This document shows positions 1-6,594 of a stretch of DNA of 64,000 nt, one piece after another. The stretch comes from Candidatus Thermoflexus japonica (GTDB lineage Bacteria > Chloroflexota > Anaerolineae > Thermoflexales > Thermoflexaceae): contig BEHY01000001.1 in assembly GCA_002898735.1 (NCBI GenBank), positions 1 through 64,000 of the forward strand, in the 5' to 3' direction. Position numbers and translations under genes: made by a program. The notes beneath the pieces were generated by a model. It was not told the DNA's origin. It saw only the letters and a list, made by a program, of their open reading frames with translations, and did no database searches. Position 1 is the stretch's first letter. Each line of letters starts with the position of its first letter.

Positions 1-230
1 TTGCGCCACCGCTGAAGGGGATCACGATGGCATCGCGGCGAGGGGGACGGATGGATCGATCCCGGAGGGAACATCACGGATCCCCGAGGGAGCAGGAACC
101 GGCGATGTCCGCGATGCTCGATCTCCGCGGCGCGCCGCTCTGCCTTCCCGCGCTGGCGGTGGCGGCGGCCGTTGTGCACGGCTATTATCTTATGGGGCCG
201 CGAGCCCACCTAAATATCCGGAGGCTGCCC
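1..230. other. Left-edge region without a confident gene
   Basis: No complete gene is visible here. Positions 1-15 read TTG CGC CAC CGC TGA in one plus frame and could be the last codons of a gene lying to the left, but this cannot be judged. The notable content is a 40-base copy of the 5' end of comEC at 119-158, in an open frame that continues into the lipoprotein gene starting at 231. A GGAGG at 220-224 serves that gene. Confidence 0.4.
119..158 (+). repeat. 40-bp direct repeat, left copy
   Basis: Identical to 6630-6669, the sequence that encodes the residues DLRGAPLCLPALA near the start of ComEC. Weaker similarity continues about 15 bases upstream. The two copies lie about 6.5 kb apart in the same orientation and bracket the accessory block of secreted proteins. 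It looks like a fragment of a comEC start left behind when the block arrived or duplicated; that history is inference. Confidence 0.8.
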
Positions 231-1133
231 ATGCGTTTGCTGAGACGATGGCGATGGGAGATGCTCCTGCTGGCGGGGGCCCTGGCCGCCTGCCAGGGAG
301 GGCCTGGGGGATCATCCCCACCGACCCCCACCCAGCCTGCTGCGCCGGTCTCGCCGACTTTGGCCCCCCCGACGCCGGCGGCAGTTTCCACCCCCGCATC
401 CGGTTCCGCCTGTCCGGAGGACCCCGCACGCTGGTCCCTGGTTCCCCTCTCGGGACCGGGGGGAAAGCCGGTCCAGCCCCCGCCCCAGCGGATCGACCCG
501 CCCTGCGTCTACCAGGGCCTGTGGCGGGACCTGGCGACCGCCCTGTTCGCCGACTACACCCGGGCCGACGTCCCGCCCCTGGCGGACAAGAAGGTCGAGG
601 TCCCCTGGTACTGGGACCCGGGGCCCGAGATCACCCGGAAGGTCATCGGGATCTACCTGTCCTGGGGAGGTTACCTCTTCTACGACCGGGAGGGGCGGAA
701 GATCGACGAGATCCTCACGATCTACACGGCCCTCCCCACCGGCGACCCCGACTACCCGGTGCTGGTCTACCTCTACCGGGACTCCCCCGGCGCGGCCTAT
801 ATCGTGCAGTGGGGGGACACGCCGGAGGGCCCCTTCAGCGGCCGCGTCACGGAGATCTGGCCGGTGCGCCTGGAGGGGGGGACGGTGCTGCGGCGGGTGA
901 TCCCCGTGCTCTACCACGCCGGGGTCCATCGGTGGTTCCTGGCGGACGGGAAGGGCATGCTCCGCCGGATGCACGTGGTGGAGGCGGACGGCTCGGGGCT
1001 GTGGGAGGTCCTGGGGGTGCGGGGGACCACCCGCTCGGAGCTGGGCCGGATCTTCGGGAAGAAGGACTACTTCCCGGACCGGGTGGACCTCAAAGCCTAT
1101 CCGATGGAGAAGACGCTCACCTTCACCCCGTAA
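231..1133 (+). CDS. Lipoprotein of unknown function, copy 1
   Basis: Predicted lipoprotein of 300 residues. The N-terminus has Arg residues, a hydrophobic stretch and a lipobox (LAAC, lipidated Cys about residue 20), followed by a Pro/Thr/Ala-rich linker to about residue 60 and one globular domain of about 240 residues. The domain contains PCVYQGLWRDL and VPWYWDPGPEIT and matches no family I recognise. The start at 231 is chosen for the GGAGG at 220-224; the frame stays open further upstream. The C-terminal 210 codons are nearly identical to the gene at 1614-2609, so the two are recent tandem copies, but their N-terminal anchors differ: lipid here, a transmembrane helix there. The next gene starts 15 bases downstream, so the two are probably co-transcribed. 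Confidence 0.8.
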   Translation: MRLLRRWRWEMLLLAGALAACQGGPGGSSPPTPTQPAAPVSPTLAPPTPAAVSTPASGSACPEDPARWSLVPLSGPGGKPVQPPPQRIDPPCVYQGLWRDLATALFADYTRADVPPLADKKVEVPWYWDPGPEITRKVIGIYLSWGGYLFYDREGRKIDEILTIYTALPTGDPDYPVLVYLYRDSPGAAYIVQWGDTPEGPFSGRVTEIWPVRLEGGTVLRRVIPVLYHAGVHRWFLADGKGMLRRMHVVEADGSGLWEVLGVRGTTRSELGRIFGKKDYFPDRVDLKAYPMEKTLTFTP

Positions 1134-1346
1134 GTGAGGAGGCGCAGGATGCGGGCGATCGTCCGGCGGGGGATGGCCGCCCTGGCCCTGGCGGCGCTGG
1201 CCCTGGCTCTCAGGGCCGGCGCCGCCAGGGCCGACGGGGAGCCGTGCATCGGCGGAGATTGCGGGGGCAACCCTGGTTACCGGGAATTCGATATCCAGCG
1301 GCAGACGCAGGGGAAGTCCGCAGGGGAGGCGCGGCGGTGCACGGGG
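495..1346 (+). repeat. Near-identical direct repeat, copy 1 (about 850 bp)
   Basis: The block from the middle of the first lipoprotein gene into the start of the next gene recurs at 1971-2821, offset by 1476 bases (1475 after a one-base difference between the two genes). Differences within the block are few. It is a recent tandem duplication of a two-gene unit. Boundaries are approximate. Confidence 0.9.
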
Positions 1347-1466
1347 ACGTATACCGTCGATCTGATCACCGGGGGCATCGTGGCCGATTTCTGCGCCCGG
1401 GTTCAGGCGGAGGTCGACTGCCCTCCGAACCCCCGCCGCCAGGCTCAGACCCCTCCCGACCGATGA
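1149..1466 (+). pseudogene. Truncated copy of a secreted protein gene
   Basis: Short 105-residue reading frame. Its first 65 or so residues match the full-length 446-residue protein at 2624-3964: signal peptide ending in ARA, then the DGEPCIGG and QTQGKSAGEARRC segments. After that the sequence diverges and the frame ends, so most of the mature protein is missing. The start at 1149 has an AGGAGG upstream and corresponds to the start of the intact copy; an in-frame GTG at 1134 is less likely. It may be a decaying remnant of the tandem duplication, or a short secreted peptide with seven Cys in its mature part (CIGGDC near its N-terminus). I favour the remnant. Confidence 0.65.
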
Positions 1467-1613
1467 AGGCCGCCTGGAGATCGCCCTCCCCCCACGGCCT
1501 ATCATCTTCATGAGGCCGTGTCGCGATCAGCCTCCGACCCACCAGAATGCCAGAAGAGCGACAATGCCTCAATCTCCGGTTTCCATCTCCCAGTTCCAGA
1601 AGGAGGCAACGCG

Positions 1614-2609
1614 ATGTCCATCTGGAAGGAGATCTACGAGTATCTGACTTACGAGCACTACGGGAAGCGGCGATGGCGGCCGGCCGCCTACGGGCTGCTG
1701 CTGACGCTGGCGGTGGCCGCCGGGATGCTCCTCGCCGGGGGGATCTTCGCCCTCCAGGCCCCGCGGGGGGCGCGCCCCGCGCCCACCCTGCCCCCGCCGA
1801 CCGCGACGGCGGTCTTCGCCACGGCCACGGCCACGGCCGTCCGGCCCACCGCCACCCCGGCCCCCCAGTGCCCGGAGGACCCGATCCTCTGGAAGCTGGT
1901 GGAGGTCCGGCCCTTCCTGGACCCGAAGACCCAGAAGCCCGTCCAGCTGCCCAAGCCCATCTACCGCATCGATCCCCCCTGCGTCTACCAGGGCCTGTGG
2001 CGGGACCTGGCGACCGCCCTGTTCGCCGACTACACCCGGGCCGACGTCCCGCCCCTGGTGGACAAGCTGGTCGAGGTCCCCTGGTACTGGGACCCGGGGC
2101 CCGAGATCACCCGGGAGATCATCGGCATCTACCTGTCCTGGGCGGATTATCTCTTCTACGACCGGGAGGGGCGGAAGATCGACGAGATCCTCACGATCTA
2201 CACGGCCCTCCCCACCGGCGACCCCGACTACCCGGTGCTGGTCTACCTCTACCGGGACTCCCCCGGCGCGGCCTATATCGTGCAGTGGGGGGACACGCCG
2301 GAGGGCCCCTTCAGCGGCCGCGTCACGGAGATCTGGCCGGTGCGCCTGGAGGGGGGGACGGTGCTGCGGCGGGTGATCCCCGTGCTCTACCACGCCGGGG
2401 TCCATCGGTGGTTCCTGGCGGACGGGAAGGGCATGCTCCGCCGGATGCACGTGGTGGAGGCGGACGGCTCGGGGCTGTGGGAGGTCCTGGGGGTGCGGGG
2501 GACCACCCGCTCGGAGCTGGGCCGGATCTTCGGGAAGAAGGACTTCTTCCCGGACCGGGTGGATCTCAAAGCCTATCCGATGGAGAAGACTGCCACCTTC
2601 ACCCCGTAA
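1614..2609 (+). CDS. Membrane-anchored protein of unknown function, copy 2
   Basis: Protein of 331 residues with a cytoplasmic N-terminus of about 22 residues, one transmembrane helix (about residues 24-46), a Thr/Ala/Pro-rich linker, and the same extracellular domain as the lipoprotein at 231-1133. The start at 1614 is set by AAGGAGG at 1600-1606. The two paralogues are almost identical over the domain, including DYTRADVPPL and IVQWGDTPEGPFSG, but are anchored differently, by a lipid in copy 1 and a helix here. The gene lies 14 bases upstream of the secreted protein gene at 2624, so the pair forms one transcription unit. Function is unknown; the repeated pairing suggests the two products act together outside the cell. 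Confidence 0.8.
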   Translation: MSIWKEIYEYLTYEHYGKRRWRPAAYGLLLTLAVAAGMLLAGGIFALQAPRGARPAPTLPPPTATAVFATATATAVRPTATPAPQCPEDPILWKLVEVRPFLDPKTQKPVQLPKPIYRIDPPCVYQGLWRDLATALFADYTRADVPPLVDKLVEVPWYWDPGPEITREIIGIYLSWADYLFYDREGRKIDEILTIYTALPTGDPDYPVLVYLYRDSPGAAYIVQWGDTPEGPFSGRVTEIWPVRLEGGTVLRRVIPVLYHAGVHRWFLADGKGMLRRMHVVEADGSGLWEVLGVRGTTRSELGRIFGKKDFFPDRVDLKAYPMEKTATFTP

Positions 2610-2821
2610 GGAGGAGGCGCAGGATGCGGGCGATCGTCCGGCGGGGGATGGCGGCCCTGGCCCTGGCGGCGCTGGCCCTGGCCCTGAGGGCCGGCGCCGC
2701 CCGGGCCGACGGGGAGCCGTGCATCGGCGGAAATTGCGGGGGCAAAGAGGATCTCCGGGAATTCACCATCGAGCGGCAGACGCAGGGGAAGTCCGCCGGG
2801 GAGGCGCGGCGATGCACGGCG
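1971..2821 (+). repeat. Near-identical direct repeat, copy 2 (about 850 bp)
   Basis: Second copy of the block at 495-1346. It spans the domain of the membrane-anchored protein, the intergenic ribosome binding site and the first 65 or so codons of the secreted protein gene. The downstream limit is where the truncated copy diverges. Boundaries are approximate. Confidence 0.9.
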
Positions 2822-3964
2822 AGTTCCACGGTCCCGGTGCTGGTGCGGTCCACCGAGGACAGGTGCGACCTGATCGAGTTGTACGCGGACTGCAACGGCA
2901 ACATCTTGAAGCTCCGCACCGGCCCGAAGGAGGCCAGCATCCGGGTGCTCCCCTGCGGCGCGAAGGCGGTGTGGGATCAATACTGCGAGCCGGCGTCGGG
3001 GTTCGGGAACCGGGACGGCTTCTGCGAGTGGCGGGACTACTACGGCGCCCGGATCCGGCTGCGGGTGGAGGTGCCGATCCACGAGTTCGCGGTGCGCCCC
3101 TACCCGGTGGGCTTCGTGGCCCGGGAGGACCCCTGGGGGGTGTTCCATCCCACGGCCCGGCTGGTGTGGCGGACGCCCCCCTATCCCTCCCACGCCGACT
3201 CGGGCTGGCGGCTGTGGAGCTGGGGGGGCGACCGGGGGCCGGGGGACAAGCCCTTCCCCTGCGACATGAGCGAAAGCGAGCTGCTGGAGAAAGGCGTCCC
3301 CGCCGGCACGACCTGCGTCCGGATGCAGCTGTGGGCCTCCCCCGGCTACGACGGGGACCTGAACCCCATCCTGGAGCCGGGGGTGCTGCAGTTCCCGGCG
3401 GCGAACCTCAACCTCACCCTCTGGCCGGGGCGGGAGGTGGCGATCAACTTCCCCTACGCCTCCCATCCGGACACCGGGCAGACGGAGGACGTGCGGTTCG
3501 GGGACCGGATTCTGCCGGCCTTCCAGGGCTACTTCCAGCGCTGGTGGCCGGTGCGGTTCCGGGTGGAGACGAAGAAGGTGAAGGATCTCTACCGCGACGA
3601 GAAGAAGTGCAAGCCCGTCCCGGACGCCGACGGGGACGGGAAGCCGGACCGGGGCGGGAATTGCTGGACGACCATCGGGGATCCCCCGGTGCTCTGGCCG
3701 GGGGATGAGGAGACGGTCCGGGTGATCGACCGGAAGGAGTGGGAGACGAGCGACTTCGACCGGCTCCTGGACCTGCGGGACTTCGGAAGGCGCTATTTCG
3801 CCCTCCATCCGGACCGGCTGCGGATCGTGGGGCCGGACCAGGCCTGGCGGACGGGGTATGTGATCCGGAACAACGCGCCCTGGCTGTATTGCCCCCTGGC
3901 GGTGCGGGAGGGGCAGGGGGCGGTGTGCGCCGAGCCCACCTGCGGGGGATACGCGCCGCCATAA
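2624..3964 (+). CDS. Secreted Cys-rich protein of unknown function
   Basis: Protein of 446 residues with a clear Sec signal peptide (MRAIVRRGMAALALAALAL, cleavage likely after ARA near residue 28) and no later membrane segment. The mature part has about 16 Cys, suggesting disulphides, and an acidic DADGDGKPDRGG stretch near residue 345 that resembles the calcium-binding loops of thrombospondin type 3 repeats. The strong AGGAGG before 2624 fixes the start; the longer open frame upstream is the shadow of the preceding gene. It is the intact version of the truncated gene at 1149. No family was recognised. It probably acts outside the cell together with the membrane-anchored protein encoded just upstream. 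Confidence 0.75.
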   Translation: MRAIVRRGMAALALAALALALRAGAARADGEPCIGGNCGGKEDLREFTIERQTQGKSAGEARRCTASSTVPVLVRSTEDRCDLIELYADCNGNILKLRTGPKEASIRVLPCGAKAVWDQYCEPASGFGNRDGFCEWRDYYGARIRLRVEVPIHEFAVRPYPVGFVAREDPWGVFHPTARLVWRTPPYPSHADSGWRLWSWGGDRGPGDKPFPCDMSESELLEKGVPAGTTCVRMQLWASPGYDGDLNPILEPGVLQFPAANLNLTLWPGREVAINFPYASHPDTGQTEDVRFGDRILPAFQGYFQRWWPVRFRVETKKVKDLYRDEKKCKPVPDADGDGKPDRGGNCWTTIGDPPVLWPGDEETVRVIDRKEWETSDFDRLLDLRDFGRRYFALHPDRLRIVGPDQAWRTGYVIRNNAPWLYCPLAVREGQGAVCAEPTCGGYAPP

Positions 3965-4077
3965 CGTGGGTCCGGGTGGGGTGGCTGATCCTCTCCGCCG
4001 GGGTCTCCTCTTTCAGGAAAGCCCGATAGAGCCCGGCCGTTTTTAATGAAAGCGATCTCCTTTTCAGGAGGCATAGG

Positions 4078-5160
4078 ATGGAGAAAACGCTGCGCATCCA
4101 TCGGGAGGCCATCCAGGAGACCATCCGCCAGCTCCGGGCCTGGAGCGCCCGATGGGAGGAAACCCGGAGCCAGGCCCAGCGCGCCGCCCAGGCCCTGGTG
4201 GACGCCGCGCAGGCCGCCCCAGCCAGGTTCTTCGAGGCCGCCACCGCCCGGGCCCTCCTCCAGCTCCAGCAGGACGGGGAGCGGATCCAGCGCCTGGCCG
4301 GTATCTTAGAGGAGGCCCTTCAGCGCCTGGAGGAGGCTTTCCACCAGGCTGCTCAGATCATGAGAGGGGAATGGATTGCCCCGCCGCTGCCCACCACCCC
4401 ACTGGCTGTAGGGGCTTCCGGAAGGCCGATCCCCAATCAGTTCGTGCTTCAATTCCCCACCCCTCAAGGACCGATCCCGTGGGCCACCGCCTGTGGCCCG
4501 GCAGCCCTGAGCATGGCCCTCTCCCGTCTGACTCGACATCCCATCCCGGCGCAGGAAGTGGCGAACCGGCTTGTGGAGATTACCGGCAAGGCGCCAGAGA
4601 TCGAAGGGGGACGCGCCACGGCGCTGACCACCACGCGGGATCTGATCTCCACAGCGAACGCCTACGGGATCCACGGGGAGCGGGTTTACCTCATGGGCCG
4701 CTCCTCCGAGGAGGCATGGCAGGAGCTGCAAGGGCTGGTGCGACAGCCCGTCGCCGTGATGGCTCTGGTGACTGCGAAAAGCGCTACCACCTCATCCACC
4801 CGGGACAACGCGGACTGGGAGAGCTACGGACTGAAAGCCCCGGAAATCATTGTTTCGGAGGAGGATCGCAGGAAAGGAGACGGCGGCATCCTGACCGGAT
4901 CTAACGGTAAATACAAAAATGGAAAGGACAAACCTGGAGAAATCGCTCACTGGGTGGTCATCGATCGGCTGGAGGAGCGGGATGGGAAGCGCTACGTGGT
5001 CGTCAACAACCCCTACCACAACCGCCAGGAACGCTATTCCTGGGAGCATTTCTGGGAGTCCATGAACCATCAGGCTCGGGGCAAGGACCGCTGGTGGGTG
5101 CTGAAGCTGGAAACCCGCCCTCCAGTCCCGGAAGGGAACGCTGTCGCCTCATCTCCATGA
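4078..5160 (+). CDS. Helical N-terminus fused to a C39-like cysteine peptidase
   Basis: Protein of 360 residues without a signal peptide. Residues 1-95 are Ala/Gln/Glu-rich and helical, reminiscent of WXG100-type coiled hairpins (AWSARWEE at 21-28), though no clean WXG motif is seen. Residues 120-345 carry the hallmarks of C39/papain-like peptidases: ATACGPAALSMAL with Cys139, then AHWVVIDRL with His291 and VVVNNPY with Asn310 or Asn311. A clear AGGAGG before 4078 sets the start. The gene sits between genes for exported proteins, and its stop overlaps an ATG (ATGA) just ahead of the next lipoprotein gene. It could be a processing peptidase or an effector with a helical delivery domain; neither is shown. 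Confidence 0.7.
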   Translation: MEKTLRIHREAIQETIRQLRAWSARWEETRSQAQRAAQALVDAAQAAPARFFEAATARALLQLQQDGERIQRLAGILEEALQRLEEAFHQAAQIMRGEWIAPPLPTTPLAVGASGRPIPNQFVLQFPTPQGPIPWATACGPAALSMALSRLTRHPIPAQEVANRLVEITGKAPEIEGGRATALTTTRDLISTANAYGIHGERVYLMGRSSEEAWQELQGLVRQPVAVMALVTAKSATTSSTRDNADWESYGLKAPEIIVSEEDRRKGDGGILTGSNGKYKNGKDKPGEIAHWVVIDRLEERDGKRYVVVNNPYHNRQERYSWEHFWESMNHQARGKDRWWVLKLETRPPVPEGNAVASSP

Positions 5161-5174
5161 CCAGGAGGGATTCC

Positions 5175-6548
5175 ATGCGCCGATGGTGGATTCGATGGGG
5201 CCTGGTTCTGGGGCTGGTCGCCTGCATGCGCCGTGCCCCATCCACCGCTCTGATCTCCACCGCCACACCGGGCCGGACCGCCACGCCGACCGTGGCGGTT
5301 CACTCTCCGGAGACGCCGATCCCACGGATCTCATCCCCCACGCCGACCGTCGCCCCCGCGACGGCCACCGCCACCCGGCAGCCCACCTCCACCCCCCGCC
5401 CGCCAACCCCCACGCCGGTTCCTCCGTGGACCCCCGTCCCGGTGCAAAGACCCCAGCCACTTCCAGAGGGCTTCCAGTTCGAAGGGAACTGGATCACGGT
5501 GTTCCGCCCGAACCTGGAACGCATGACGTGGTCGGAGGGAGCATTCTGGCTGACCGACGGTCAGCACTGGATCGGACCATGGCCCCCCGATCTGACCACG
5601 TCCTTCTGGACGCTCTGGAACGGACGTCTGCATTTCTGTTACTGGCGGGACGGTGAATGGTTCGCGGAGACGGCCACCACCGATGTCCCTCCGATCTGTG
5701 TGGCGGCCCCAGACACGCTCACATCCCCGGGGAACCTCAGAAGATCGGAAGGCCACGCCCTCTACGATCTGAAACCGTGCGGAAGGAGCGGGGAGCTCTG
5801 CGCCGCATTATCATTATCGGACGGGACGCTGTCCCCCCCTCTGCAGCTCCCGATCCCGGAGTCCGTGGTCCAGAACGAGGTGAAGCGCTTCAATCGGGTG
5901 GAGGCGGATGGCTGCCTTTCCCCGGATCGGCAGCATGCGCTGATTAACGTTTATAGAATCGGAGGGCCTGAGAGCGAAGGGGTAGCGCTTTTCCAGAAAG
6001 TGGTTCCGGATTTCACGCCTGAACCCCTCGTATTTCCGAGCGGCCTTTACTGGGTGGATTTCCACTCCGGGAACGTCCTGACGGCCCCCATCAATGCGCC
6101 CACCTGGCCCGATCAGCAGATCCTGGCTCACGCGATGGTCGAACAGGGGCATTTCCCGGCCGCCTTCCTCCCCTTCCTGCAGCAGAGCCTGCTCGGACCT
6201 ACCTGGGCTGGGCTATCCTGTTCCCCCAACGGGCGGTTCGCGCTGGCCACGCTGGAGATCTGGGTCCCACCGGAGAAGGTTTACCTGCCCCGGGATGTGG
6301 CGCTTCATCGCGACTTCTTCGCCGGCGATTTCCAGCCTCCGCAATATGCCAACCTGCTGTGGCTCTGGGCGATCCGGATCGAGGATGGAACAGGATATCC
6401 CCTGACCCTCCTGGAGGAGCTGTTCAATCTGGAGCTCTCCGACGCGACCTATGGCTGGGTTCCGTTTTACGCACTTCCCCAGGATCTGCCACAGGTTCCG
6501 CTGCCTCCCCGTTCCCCTGAACATCCCCCTCCATGGGATACCCCATAA
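5175..6548 (+). CDS. Lipoprotein with Thr/Pro-rich linker, unknown function
   Basis: Predicted lipoprotein of 457 residues: short basic N-terminus, hydrophobic core, lipobox LVAC near residue 14, then a Thr/Pro/Ala-rich linker to about residue 95 and a large globular domain to the end. The domain is rich in aromatic residues and carries several short Trp motifs (TWSEGAFWLTDG, YWRDGEWF), which could point to a beta-propeller-like fold, but no family was identified. The start at 5175 follows AGGAGG at 5163-5168; an alternative ATG at 5157 overlaps the stop of the preceding gene. Its position suggests co-transcription with the C39-like peptidase gene. Confidence 0.75.
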   Translation: MRRWWIRWGLVLGLVACMRRAPSTALISTATPGRTATPTVAVHSPETPIPRISSPTPTVAPATATATRQPTSTPRPPTPTPVPPWTPVPVQRPQPLPEGFQFEGNWITVFRPNLERMTWSEGAFWLTDGQHWIGPWPPDLTTSFWTLWNGRLHFCYWRDGEWFAETATTDVPPICVAAPDTLTSPGNLRRSEGHALYDLKPCGRSGELCAALSLSDGTLSPPLQLPIPESVVQNEVKRFNRVEADGCLSPDRQHALINVYRIGGPESEGVALFQKVVPDFTPEPLVFPSGLYWVDFHSGNVLTAPINAPTWPDQQILAHAMVEQGHFPAAFLPFLQQSLLGPTWAGLSCSPNGRFALATLEIWVPPEKVYLPRDVALHRDFFAGDFQPPQYANLLWLWAIRIEDGTGYPLTLLEELFNLELSDATYGWVPFYALPQDLPQVPLPPRSPEHPPPWDTP

Positions 6549-6594
6549 TCCGTTTGCCTTCAGGTGATCCGCCTTCTGCACTGGGGAAAGGGCC

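Noticed and set aside
248-1513. Long frames overlapping the first lipoprotein gene on both strands (421 codons plus, 399 minus)
   Set aside because: Low-complexity Gly/Arg/Pro translations without a signal peptide or ribosome binding site; they are shadows of a GC-rich gene that has a conserved twin in the other frame.
1547-2623. N-terminal extension of the secreted protein upstream of 2624
   Set aside because: It overlaps the membrane-anchored gene in another frame, and the signal peptide with its own AGGAGG begins at 2624.
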